64,000 nt of DNA from Luscinia megarhynchos. Lineage: Eukaryota; Chordata; Aves; Passeriformes; Turdidae. The position numbers and the translations under genes are program-made. The stretch lies in assembly GCA_034336665.1 (NCBI GenBank), contig CM067584.1, positions 558,001 through 622,000 of the forward strand, read 5' to 3'. Below, in pieces: positions 54,201 to 64,000 of the stretch (its first letter is position 1; the number at the start of each line of letters is the position of its first letter). Below the pieces are notes generated by a model. That model was not told where the DNA came from, searched no databases, and saw nothing but the letters and a program-made list of their open reading frames with translations.

Positions 54201-57200
54201 AACATTCCTGTCTGACTCCTGTTGGGAATGAGAGATTTTTACCTAAAGCTGAACAAGATTTACCAGGTTTGGGGAGAGATGAGGCAAGAAAACACTCATG
54301 GAACTACTCTGTGCTCTGGAGGATCAGACCCAGGGAAAACACCCCCCCAAATGTTTTAGGAGAGCAGTGCAAAGTGTACACAACACAAAACACATCAAGG
54401 TTCATCTGAACAGGAATGGTCACTGTGACCCCTCTGTCCTCAGTTATTTATCTGTGCCTCTTCCCAACAGCCTGGGAGCTCCTGCAAGGATTCCATGGCC
54501 TTTTTGCCCACAGCTCCAGAAGCACAGCCCAGCTGTGGACACCCTGAGGAGAGGGACAGGCTGGCCAATGTCCCCACCTGGGCACAGCTCCTCCAAAGCC
54601 CTGCAACTCGGCTCAGTGACTTGTGCCACCCCAAAGAGAAACCTCCTGCCTCCTCTCACACACAGAGCCTGGTGCTGAATTCAGCAAATGCAGACTCAGG
54701 GATCCTGAAGGCTCAGCACCAGCTCCAGGGCCAGCAAAGGGCCCAGTGACAGACAGGGAAAGGCTGCAGTGGCAAGGCTGAAGGGTCAGCCTGCTCAGAG
54801 CCCAGATCCCACTGACAAAGGATCAGAACTTGGCTGCTTTTCCATGATCTCACTGATAAGGGATCAGAACTTGGCTGCTTTTCCATGATCTCACTGATAA
54901 AGGATCAGAACTTGACTGCTTTTCCATGATCTCACTGATAAAGGATCAGAGCAGAGCTGCTTTTCCATGATCTCACTGATAAAGGATCAGAGCAGAGCTG
55001 CTTTTCCATGATCTCACTGATAAAGGATCAGAGCAGAGCTGCTTTTCCATGATCCCACTGATAAAGGATCAGAGCAGAGCTGCTTTCCATGATCCCACTG
55101 ATAAAGGATCAGAACTTGGCTGCTTTTCCATGATCCCACTGATAAAGGATCAGAGCAGAGCTGCTTTTCCATGATCTCACTGATAAAGGATCAGAACTTG
55201 GCTGCTTTTCCATGATCCCACTGATAAAGGATCAGAACGGCTGCTTTCCATGATCCCACTGATAAAGAATCAGAACTTGGCTGCTTTTCCATGATCCCAC
55301 TGATAAAGGATCAGAACTTGGCTGCTTTTCCATGATCTCACTGATAAAGGATCAGAGCAGAGCTGCTTTCCATGATCTCACTGATAAAGGATCAGAGCAG
55401 AGCTGCTTTTCCATGATCCCACTGATAAAGGATCAGAGCAGAGCTGCTTTTCCATGATCCCACTGATAAAGGATCAGAGCAGAGCTGCTTTTCCATGATC
55501 CCACTGATAAAGGATCAGAACTTGGCTGCTTTTCCATGATCCCACTGATAAAGGATCAGAGCAGAGCTGCTTTTCCATGATCTCACTGATAAAGGATCAG
55601 AACTTGGCTGCTTTTCCATGATCCCACTGATAAAGGATCAGAACTTGGCTGCTTTTCCATGATCTCACTGATAAAGGATCAGAACTTGGCTGCTTTTCCA
55701 TGATCTCACTGATAAAGGATCAGAGCAGAGCTGCTTTTCCATGATCCCACTGATAAAGGATCAGAGCAGAGCTGCTTTTCCATGATCTCACTGATAAAGG
55801 ATCAGAGCAGAGCTGCTTTTCCATGATCCCACTGATAAAGGATCAGAACTTGGCTGCTTTTCCATGATCCCACTGATAAAGGATCAGAGCAGAGCTGCTT
55901 TTCCATGATCTCACTGATAAAGGATCAGAACTTGGCTGCTTTTCCATGATCCCACTGATAAAGGATCAGAACTTGGCTGCTTTTCCATGATCTCACTGAT
56001 AAAGGATCAGAACTTGGCTGCTTTTCCATGATCCCACTGATAAAGGATCAGAACTTGGCTGCTTTTCCATGATCTCACTGATAAAGGATCAGAACTTGGC
56101 TGCTTTTCCATGATCCCACTGATAAAGGATCAGAACTTGGCTGCTTTTCCATGATCCCACTGATAAAGGATCAGAACTTGGCTGCTTTTCCATGATCCCA
56201 CTGATAAAGGATCAGAACTTGGCTGCTTTTCCATGATCCCACTGATAAAGGATCAGAGCAGAGCTGCTTTTCCATGATCTCACTGATAAAGGATCAGAAC
56301 TTGGCTGCTTTTCCATGATCCCACTGATAAAGGATCAGAACTTGGCTGCTTTTCCATGATCTCACTGATAAAGGATCAGAACTTGGCTGCTTTTCCATGA
56401 TCCCACTGATAAAGGATCAGAACTTGGCTGCTTTTCCATGATCTCACTGATAAAGGATCAGAACTTGGCTGCTTTTCCATGATCCCACTGATAAAGGATC
56501 AGAACTTGGCTGCTTTTCCATGATCCCACTGACAAAGGATCAGAGCAGAGTTTCTCTTCCATGATCCCACTGATAAAGGATCAGAACTTGGCTGCTTTTC
56601 CATGATCCCGCTGATAAAGGATCAGAGCAGAGCTGCTTTTCCATGATCTCACTGATAAAGGATCAGAGCAGAGCTGCTTTTCCATGATCCCACTGATAAA
56701 GGATCAGAGCAGAGCTGCTTTTCCATGATCCCACTGATAAAGGATCAGAGCAGAGCTGCTTTTCCATGATCCCACTGATAAAGGATCAGAACTTGGCTGC
56801 TTTCCCAGCCCTCCTGGTCCCACTGATGCCAGGAGCACTACAGCTCCACAGGCTGATGACACCTAGGGACAGCAGCACCTGCTCCAGGAGTGTTTTACAT
56901 CATCACCAGCACCAGGACTGGATAAACTCAGCAAAAAGTAAAGAGTGAGACTGAAGTTCAGTTAATAACCACACCCAGAGCTACAAATCAGGGTTTCAAA
57001 ACAAGCCATCAATGAGTTCTGGACGATTTTAGTACCTTGCCCCCACCCCTCACTAACAGTCTCACCTTCCTCATCACACCTGAGCCTTTCCCATCCCAGA
57101 GGGAACAGCAGGACAGCCCTGGGAGAGCCATGCAGGAAATTCTTTCTCTTATTAAGCCATGCCAGCACATCTGGGCTTTCCTGTGTCCCAGGATAGAGCA

Positions 57201-60200
57201 GTAACTGCTCCACACACATTTCAATTCAAAATAAAGTGGCACAGGAGTGTATTACAGCACTGAGCAACTAGAACAACTGTTTGTTTAACCCAAAAGCTCT
57301 ATGGAAAGCACAAACTCATTCTGAAGTGCCATGATGTATAACATTTGATTACAGACTGTTTTTGTAGCAATTCCTCTGAGGCCAGAGCATTTCTGTTGCT
57401 ACAGGGATACTCACCAAGTGAGCACAGCACACCCCAGCTCTGGGGGGCACCCAGGAATCAGCACAGCTGCTCTGAGCCTCTTTTTCAAGGCAATAAATAG
57501 TCCAGAAGTCCTGGCCTTTCCTCTCAGGTTCTCATTCATGTTTGCTGTGACACTACAGCTGGCCTTAAGAGCTCCTCCTGATAAGGACAACATTCTCTAG
57601 GGCTGGAAGAGCCCATCCACCTGGGATCCTCGCTTCAGTAAACCAAAAAAAATTTCCTTTTGTTCCAAACACTTGTGACAGATGATTATCAGGCTCCCTT
57701 CAGGAATTAATAGTGCAGAAAAAACACAAGTCTCAAATCCCACATGGAAACAGCAGACCCAGAATGCATTCACTGAGGAAGGGCTGCACACAGAGCCCAC
57801 CCTTCCTGCCTGCTGGATCCCCACTCCATGAAAAACACCATTTTTGATTAACTCTGTCTTTACAGTCAAGCTGAATACTTGATTTTTTTCCCCTCTTAGT
57901 ACTTCAGTGCATATTCCAAGTTTGAGCAGCTTGGGAAGAAAACAAAGCAGTGGCTTGGGGACAATAAAACAGCAGAACAGGTCAGAGCATGTGTTTCTGT
58001 AAAGCAGGAGCAGCTTCACATCAGCTCCAGCCAGGGGCAGGAGGGCCAGGTTACCTTTGTGAGGCTGAGCTGCAAAAGCTACAGGAGCAAACTCATCCAG
58101 GAGGTCAGCAGCAGGGTTAGAGAGCAGAGAACAGTCAAGCAGAGAGTCTTCCCCAGTGAGAGAGTCTGGATCCAGGTGGGCATCCCAGGGTGGCATTGAA
58201 CAGGACACAAAGAGTGTTAAGCTCAGGTTCCCACACTCCCCTTCCCCCACAGGCAGGGCAGAGCACAGCTTTGGTGCACAGCCAGCACAAACACTGCCAC
58301 TGCTTCTGATGGAGGGATCCCACTGCTCCCAGTGAGGACAGAGCCCTCCAGCTGGGGTTTCTGTCTCTCTGAAGCTGAACAGACACAGGAATCCCACCGA
58401 GCCAGGTTGAAGTGGGACTTCTGCAGAGAGAGGAGCTCCAGACCCAGGGCACGCCCACCAGATACCTCTAACAAGAGCTCGAGCCCATCTGCTGTGGAAA
58501 GAGGCCCAATCAAGGGTGCACAATGAGAAAGGGCCAGAAGTTGCTTCTTGCCCCCCTGGGACAAATCAGTGACTGCTCCTGAGTTCTAAACCATTCCATG
58601 GGAGCAATGCACAAGCACCTACAGGTCTGTGATGGTGGCTCAAGGAACACTGTACCATGGAACCACAGAAGCTCCTGAGTGGGAAGGGACCCACAGGGAC
58701 CAGAGCCCAGCTCCTGGCCCTGCACAGACACCCCAAAATCCACCCTGTGCATCCCTGGGAGCGATGTCCAAAGGCTCCTGGAGCTCTGGCAGCCTCAGGG
58801 CCGTGCCCATTCCCTGGAGAGCCTGGGCATCACCAGCACCACTGGAGTAAGAACCCTCTCCACTCTTCCCAAGGAGATGAGGAAGCACAGAGCACTCCCT
58901 GAGCAAGGCCCCCAGGCAGGCCCAGGTGCCAGCAGTGGAAGAGCCCCCCTGTGGAAGCAGCCAGAGCTTTCTGGTGCTCAGCCCCCCAGCCCCTCCTGCC
59001 TCACCAACCTGTTCTGTTGGAGGCCACGGACTCGCTCTGGGACACGAGGCGCTGGGGCAGAGGGGCCTCCAGCCCCGGAATCAGGCTCTCCACAGCCACG
59101 TCAGCTTTGCCTTTCACAGGGCACAGCAGCACAGGAGAAGCCAGAGGTTAGTTTGCAAGGAAAGCAGAAGAAGGAACTGAGGCAGGAGTTGTCTGAATCC
59201 TTCACTGACCCTGTAGTATGTGTCAGCTCAAGGGTTTGTTTAGTTTTCAACCCTGGCTTCAGCTTTTATTTGGTTTTATTTATTTGAATTTGTACAAGCC
59301 AAATCTGAACACCCAGAGAGAGGAACAGCAGGTTACCTGCCCTGCAGCTCAACAGGAAGAAAATATCCACAAGAGCCTTTCCTCAACAAAAGGGAAACAG
59401 TGACCATTGGAGTCCCCTTGCATTCAGAGTAACTGATGATTAAAATTCAGACAACTGCCAGAAACTGCCAAAGCAGAAGAAGTTTTAGTATTACAGGGAG
59501 TCATGTCCTTGCTTTCTATCAGAGCCAGAGGTCACACCAAGCTGGTCACAGGAGCCCAGCTGGGACCCCAACCCACAGAAGCAGCTGATGTGAGCAGCCT
59601 GCAATCACTGTCCCAGTGCACCTGGCAACTGGATAAAAACACAATTCTGCAGCACTCCAACATCCTGACCCTGCCTGGAGCCTGCTGCATCCAGGCTCAC
59701 AGCAGCCTAGCATGTTTATTCCCAGCACTCCCCAGGCCCAGGGAATGCTGTCCTTCCTCCTCATCCTGCTGATGGTCCGTGCAGACAGACCAGCTCAGTG
59801 CCTGGGCCATGGTTAAACACAAAACCTCGACCAGAAATAAAGGTATTTTTGCCATCTTCTTCTTCTTCAATCAACAATTCACTTTTCTTCTACCAAGAGA
59901 ACACCCAAGGCACAGCTGTGCCACATCACTGGCAGATCAGTGCAGACACCAAATCCTCACTGCTCAGTTCCCACCTCACAGAGAAAAGGCAGATCTGTCT
60001 CAGCATGATCCATTCCTTCCCTGCCACTGTCTGCCCAGCAGCAGGGGCTGTTCTGGGGGCTGTTCTGGGAGCCAGGGGTGCACAGGGGACATGCAGGGCA
60101 GGACAGCAGTGGGACAGAGGGGACACGGGCTGGGGAGTTACCATTGACAGCGTCTGACGTGCTGCCGAAGGGGTCAGCCAGTGGCAGCAGCTCGGGGAGC

Positions 60201-60243
60201 AGGAGCGCAGGCTCGGGAGATTTGAGTCCCTCAATCAGTTTTT
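41147..60243 (-). CDS. AAK1: AP2-associated protein kinase 1, C-terminal exons with two alternative ends
   Basis: Ser/Thr kinase of clathrin-coated pits that phosphorylates the AP2 mu subunit. Only the 3' end is in the window: four cassette exons at 60142-60243, 59009-59110, 58055-58165 and 53271-53375, all phase 1 to phase 1. They code the adaptor/clathrin-binding tail with [40 protein letters not shown] and [10 protein letters not shown]. They then splice, in the same phase, to a short last exon (51627-51721, ending DQLIDL as in canonical AAK1) or a long last exon (41147-42274), which I take to be the long (AAK1L-type) tail. The kinase domain and Gln-rich region lie right of 64000. The long exon contains a one-base frame break, listed separately. 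BMP2K has a similar long tail, but the short end and synteny fix AAK1. Confidence 0.95.
41755..41775 (-). other. AAK1: Frame break in AAK1 long tail
   Basis: Conserved PF-motif spacing continues across this point but in a different frame. An extra base in the minus-strand AACTGCAG (41761-41768) would explain it. Without correction the upstream frame stops at about 41709, soon after this point. It could be an assembly error, a true polymorphism or a real shortened tail. Confidence 0.7.
42275..46175 (-). other. AAK1: AAK1 long-form last intron, proximal part
   Basis: About 3.9 kb of unique sequence upstream of the long last exon; no exon, array or mobile element recognised. Confidence 0.8.
46177..47497. 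repeat. Minisatellite, about 34 bp unit, about 38 copies
   Basis: Units read GAATGAGCCCAGCCCCACAG then CAGAGATGTCCCCA. Variants: GAACAAGCCC, CAGAGCAGGGATG, and CCCC to CCCCCC length changes. A 10-11 bp doubling of GAATGAGCCCA occurs repeatedly. CAGAGATG units cluster at higher coordinates and CAGGGATG at lower ones, showing local homogenisation. Minus-strand frames stay open for up to 537 codons, an artefact of the unit. Confidence 0.96.
48147..49267. repeat. Minisatellite, about 22 bp unit with 14-18 bp sub-units, about 50 copies
   Basis: Main unit CACAGCACAGGGGCACTGCC AT, mixed with CTCAGGGCACTGCCAT and CTCAGGGCACTCCAT. The order of long and short units recurs as higher-order blocks. Lies 0.65 kb from the previous array, in the AAK1 long-form intron. 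Confidence 0.95.
49660..51626 (-). other. AAK1: AAK1 short-form 3' UTR candidate
   Basis: AT-rich sequence downstream of the short stop codon. A minus-strand AATAAA at 50120-50125 would give a 3' UTR of about 1.5 kb. A U-rich block (plus-strand A-rich, 51488-51532) lies about 100 nt after the stop. Longer 3' UTRs reaching into the arrays cannot be excluded. Confidence 0.5.
51627..51721 (-). CDS. AAK1: AAK1 short-form last coding exon
   Basis: 95 bp, acceptor cacactttcag. Codes [20 protein letters not shown] then [10 protein letters not shown] and TAG. This is the canonical AAK1 C-terminus, ending in an LIDL-type clathrin box. Confidence 0.96.
51722..53270 (-). other. AAK1: AAK1 intron before the short last exon
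   Basis: Contains a CR1 piece (about 52155-52235) and an A-run at 52428-52446; otherwise unique. Confidence 0.85.
52155..52235 (-). mobile_element. CR1 LINE 3' fragment
   Basis: AACCACAGAATGGTTCAGGT, TGGAAAGGACCTTAAAGACC and ATCTGGTTCCAACC are the reverse complement of the conserved CR1 3' end. Confidence 0.85.
53271..53375 (-). CDS. AAK1: AAK1 tail exon D
   Basis: 105 bp, acceptor ctatgctgcag, donor gtaagc. Codes [20 protein letters not shown] then [14 protein letters not shown]. The last common exon before the alternative ends. Confidence 0.96.
53376..58054 (-). other. AAK1: AAK1 intron between exons C and D
   Basis: 4.7 kb intron holding the 41 bp array (54805-56803); flanks are unique. 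Confidence 0.88.
54805..56803. repeat. Minisatellite, 41 bp unit, about 48 copies, with a GATA motif in each unit
   Basis: Very regular units: TGATCCCACTGATAAAGGAT then CAGAACTTGGCTGCTTTTCC A. Two equal-length types alternate irregularly, ACTTGGCTGC and GCAGAGCTGC, and TGATCC varies with TGATCT. Each unit has TGATAA (a WGATAR GATA-factor site) and an inverted repeat TGATCC / GGATCA with a 10-base loop. Much less GC-rich than the other arrays. Confidence 0.97.
58055..58165 (-). CDS. AAK1: AAK1 tail exon C
   Basis: 111 bp, acceptor acctggatccag (poor pyrimidine tract), donor gtaacc. Codes [20 protein letters not shown] then [23 protein letters not shown] resembles a clathrin-box-like acidic motif. 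The weak acceptor suggests regulated inclusion. Confidence 0.95.
58166..59008 (-). other. AAK1: AAK1 intron between exons B and C
   Basis: Short intron containing a CR1 copy (about 58650-58870). Confidence 0.85.
58650..58870 (-). mobile_element. CR1 LINE 3' fragment
   Basis: GAGTGGGAAGGGACCCACAG, CAGCTCCTGGCCCTGCACAG, TGTCCAAAGGCTCCTGGAGC and GCCGTGCCCATTCCCTGGAG match a songbird-type CR1 3' region, read in reverse. Confidence 0.88.
59009..59110 (-). CDS. AAK1: AAK1 tail exon B
   Basis: 102 bp, acceptor cctgtgaaag (weak pyrimidine tract), donor gttggt. Codes [20 protein letters not shown] then [13 protein letters not shown]. Confidence 0.94.
59111..60141 (-). other. AAK1: AAK1 intron between exons A and B
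   Basis: Plain intron; nothing else recognised. Confidence 0.85.
60142..60243 (-). CDS. AAK1: AAK1 tail exon A
   Basis: 102 bp, acceptor cttgccccag, donor gtaact. Codes [20 protein letters not shown] then [16 protein letters not shown] is an AP2 appendage-binding motif. The preceding exon is not in the window. Confidence 0.95.
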
Positions 60244-63200
60244 CTGGGGCAAGCAGGAAGAGGAGGAAGGGAGACAACAGAGAGAAAAAGCAAAAGAAAG
60301 AAAAAGACAACATTAATGAGTGCTCAGTTGATGGCTCGCTGTGTGAGCCCTAGAGGAGCACTGCAGCACGGGCTGTGAACATGGCTCCAGCACAGAACCC
60401 CGAGGGGCTGGGCTGCAAAGGACCTGCCAAAGCTCACCCAGCCCCTGCCACAGGCAGGGACACCTCCCACAAGCCCAGCTTGCTCCAAGCCCCATCCACC
60501 CTGGCCTGGGACACTTCGAGTTACAGACTGGTGTTATTATTTATTGTTCAAAGAAACCCTCTCACAACTGCACAAAAGCACAGGAATCCTGCTGTATAAG
60601 GCTTGCCATGTTGAGAACACCAAAGACAAGCTTAAGTTACACTGCTACGTACGTGGGAATGATATCCATCCTTTTCTATTGCTCAATATAAATAATAAAA
60701 CAGTCTGATGGCTTTGGAACTGCTTATTCAAAGCAGGACAAATTCTACTCTCCATGACAAAGCCGACAACTGAAGCAACCAGGAGGAGAAGGAAACCTAA
60801 AAATCAGCCCAAGAGGCAGCTGTTATATCACTACAGGCCTGAAAAAGGTCAACTGAAAGGAAAAATGTGATGGAAACAGACACCCTAATATACAGGAACT
60901 CTTCCCAGTAAGTAAGAATATCCATTTTAGATTTGCATCCAGTGCCATCCCTGGCTTGTGTGGCACAGAGAGGGGCAGAGGGGATAGACTGGGAGCAGGA
61001 GCACCAAGAGGTGTCAGAGAGGCTAAGGAGGTGGAATTGGTTATGGGGTGCTGGGAAAACAGCACAGGAGAGCTGTGGGGACAAGCAGACAGGAACATGC
61101 TCCATTCCAGGCAGACTCTTCCCAAGGGCCTGTCAGTGCCCAGCTCCTCCCAGGGCTTCCCCCTGCAGCTTCACACCCACACACCCAACAATTCCTGCCA
61201 GATCCCACTTCCAGGTGTCCTGCTTCTCCTCCCTTATCTTCACAACAGTTTTCTTCTGTTCCAACAGTGCAGATCTTCCCTGTGACACACTGGAACTGCC
61301 CCAGACAGCTCCCAGAGTGGCATGAGCTCAGCTATGTTTTTAACCACACAGATTCTGAAAACAACCACGGTATTTTCCCCACGTGTTCATTTTCCCTACT
61401 GCCCCAGGGCACAGCAGGTTTTATGCAAAGCTTTAGGCTGTCAGTGGCTCTTTGCCTGATTTTGTTTCTTGTCTCACAAGATCTCCTTTCCTGCCTCCTT
61501 CAGTGCTGGTGCTGATCTGCCAGTGCTGTTTCAGGTAGCCACTGCACCCCCCAGTGCATGATTTAAAGGAACTTTTATCCCCTTGCAGTGAGGCTGAGGA
61601 GTTCAACAAAAACAAGAAGGTGTCAGGATGAATGGGGAAGGAGATAAAGTGCTCCAAATCCAACAGACAAACCCAGATCATTCCTGTGCAGACACATGAA
61701 CAAGCCCCAGGATAAACAAGGTTAAGAAAAGGCAACCCATTATAGAGGTATTTAACCTCCTAGAGCTCCTGAAGGGCTCTTGGGGTAGGCTTTCATCAAT
61801 TCCAGCTGGGAAATGTGTGTTTTACCCAGTCACTGTGCTCCCACTTGGAGCTGCTGCCTCTTGGGGACCTCCTCTTCATCAGCCAGCCTGTGGAAAACCT
61901 GCCAGATGCTTTCCAGCCTCAGGAAAGTGAGTCTGACCCAGTTCAGGATGAGCTGGCCACTGCCAACCATTTTCTGCTGGGTTTTCTGCTTTGCCCCATT
62001 TCAGCCCTGCCAGGGCAGGTTTGCTGGGGCGGTGCAGCAGCCAGGGAGACCATGGCAAGCTTTTAGAAGGTGTCTAAGCTTAAAAGCACAGAGGGGGATT
62101 AAAAAGTGCCCTCTCAGCCCCCTCCTGAGATAGAGCCCAGCCACACACTGCAGGCTTTAAGAAAGAATGTGAAACATTTGTCAACGCTCCTCGCAGTAAG
62201 AAATTACTGAGGGTTTCCTATCAGAGTAAGAAAAACAGCTGCAGGAAAAGCAGAGCAAGAGTCTGCAGCTGATGGGTCTGTGAGCATCCCCAAGAGGCTG
62301 ATGCTGGTGGCTTCAGAGCCTGGAAAACCAAATCACTTCCTCCAGGAACGAAAGCAAGAGCCTCTCCTCTGATGTGCACCCACATGAAGAAGAGGTGAAG
62401 CCATTGAATTAACTCTGGATTTGTCTCAGGACAAGCAAACAGGCCAAACCCCATGCACTGGCTGAGAAGCACAGCTTTGGACAGTCCAGTGAGAAAGTGC
62501 TGACCTTCTCTTCAGATCCCTTTTCTAACACATGCACAAACCTGATGGAGTTTACAGTCAGTCAGTTTGCTCAGACTTTGCATCTGCAGCCAGAGACTGC
62601 TGCCACACTGTTTTTATTGCTGGCCACACACCCCTTCAGCCACAAATACATTTTAAGAAACACCAGAGTTAGGGAAAAAATATCAATCAGGAGATGAGGG
62701 AGGCAAAGGGGCTTTGGGTTAGAGCAGGCTATTAGAAACAACAAGAACTCCTGAAAACTTGCAAGTTAAAAGGGAGCAGAGGGCACAGCTGTGTGCCAAG
62801 GTGAGGCACATGCCCGAGGCAGGAGGGGCAGCAGCACTGCACACACAGGGCTGGTACTCACTGCAGGGCTGCCCTGGGACAGCTCAAGAGAGCACACAGC
62901 AGAGTCCTTTCCTTCGGGGGCCAGCTGGGAAAGAGAGACACGGCTGTGAAAGTCCTGCCAGGCCAGCAGGGAAGGGAGGGAGATCACCAGCGTGGGCACA
63001 GGTTTGTCACTGGGGAGGGCTTCTGCCCACTGACTCATCAAGTGTTAGCAGCTCAAAGGAGGCCCTGCATGGTATTCAGCAATTCAGAGGCCTTGGACTA
63101 GCCCAGGGAAGGCACTGCACTTCCATCCTCCTGATGGTGACATGGGATTGGTTCTTACACAGCACAGGCAGAAAAAAAAGGGAATAAAGGTGAATGGAAT

Positions 63201-64000
63201 GCTTCAAATGCACAGGGCTTTGCAAACACCATGAAGGGTAATAGCACAACATTTAACAGTGGCTCCTTAAGAGATCAAAATCAAGCAATTTTAGTTTCGT
63301 GTTCAAGATCTCAAGTATTTGTAAAATAATAAATTCTCCTCCCTAAGATCAAACTCAAAGCCCAAACAGAAGAGCACTGGATGCTCTTGACACTAATTTA
63401 GTGGGGATTCTCAAGGTCTACTGGCTTTGCTGCTTTAAATCATCACACCACCACCTTGTCCTCTCAGTAAATACAGCAACAAATCCATCAAGTTCCTACA
63501 GGGGCAGTTGTCCTTTTGCATTGTCCCAACTCAAGATGTAAACTCAGATCATTAGTGCACACCCACAGTTGCTGTGCATGCCTAATTGTGCATGTGCAAT
63601 TACTTTATCTCAATGTGTCATCTTGGTACAAATAAATTCTCAGCAGAAATACAGTTGTTTATTACAGTTATTATAAACACTTAGGCATAGCTGTGGCACC
63701 CAGTTATCTTTTCAGAATTTATGGGCCTGGAGTAGAGTTATGGTGATTAAAAACATCCCATCAAGTATTTTGTTCCCAAAAAAATAAAATACCCTCCTAC
63801 ATCAGTCAGAGTTCCTCTGACCAACACTCCCAGGATTAGTCAGTGGTGAAGCCTGAAATAAGCTCATTAAGAACAACTTGGCTCATTTTCCTGCACATAC
63901 ACAAGGAAATATGTTTTCAGCATGAATATTTAATTCTCCCTTACTTTAACAGATGTTTTGCCATATTTTTACACCACTCTTGCCAGCTCCTCTTGCTAGT
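60244..64000 (-). other. AAK1: AAK1 intron upstream of exon A, cut by window edge
   Basis: 3.8 kb without a recognisable exon. The preceding AAK1 exon (segment ending DPFIPLQVP in human) was looked for and not found. Contains one CR1 fragment. Confidence 0.8.
60412..60530 (-). mobile_element. CR1 LINE 3' fragment
   Basis: CCCCTGCCACAGGCAGGGAC, ACCTCCCACAAGCCCAGCTT and GCTCCAAGCCCCATCCACCC, then CTGGCCTGGGACACTTC, match CR1 in reverse. Confidence 0.85.

Noticed and set aside
54805..56803. CRISPR-like array
   Set aside because: Direct repeats are contiguous with no unique spacers, and the context is a vertebrate intron.
57597..58523. 308-codon minus-strand frame
   Set aside because: Only the 58055-58165 part is real (AAK1 exon C); the rest is intron read-through.

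Overview
This is nuclear DNA of a bird, probably a songbird. The basis is three vertebrate genes split into exons by GT-AG introns, CpG-island first exons, CR1-type LINE 3' ends and no mammalian-type repeats. The gene order GFPT1 - NFU1 - AAK1, all on the minus strand, matches the order I know from vertebrates (human 2p13). The many GC-rich minisatellites and very GC-rich exons suggest a microchromosome, which is inference. Species and chromosome cannot be fixed from the sequence alone.

Layout from right to left, the direction of transcription. AAK1 (about 41.1 kb to beyond 64 kb) shows only its 3' part: four phase-1 cassette exons coding the AP2/clathrin-binding tail, then two alternative last exons. 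One is a short end (stop at 51627) and the other a long end of about 375 codons (stop at 41147). The long exon holds a one-base frame break. NFU1 (26.6-34.5 kb) is complete: eight coding exons, 252 residues, a mitochondrial iron-sulfur carrier with an intact CxxC. GFPT1 (left edge to 24.0 kb) shows coding exons 1-13, about 423 residues: the whole glutaminase domain and the start of the sugar isomerase domain. Its last exons lie beyond position 1.

The non-coding part is dominated by tandem repeats. In GFPT1 introns there is a 29-30 bp array at 7.8-10.3 kb, a 30 bp array at 14.1-16.1 kb reaching within about 30 bp of a splice donor, and a pyrimidine block followed by a purine-rich block at 12.6-13.5 kb. 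NFU1 intron 1 holds a 39 bp array rich in E-box and kappa-B-like motifs. AAK1 introns hold arrays of about 34 bp (46.2-47.5 kb), 22 bp (48.1-49.3 kb) and 41 bp (54.8-56.8 kb, carrying about 48 GATA motifs). Between NFU1 and AAK1 lies a GC-rich, quadruplex-prone island at 38.2-39.1 kb with no recognised gene, flanked by weak LTR-like signals. Long open frames across the arrays are artefacts of stop-free repeat units.

The three genes are not an operon. They cover hexosamine synthesis, iron-sulfur cluster delivery and clathrin endocytosis, each with its own transcription unit. I see no new multi-gene system. The noteworthy signals are the motif-bearing minisatellites, the exon-by-exon swings in GC content, the alternative AAK1 tails and the orphan GC island.
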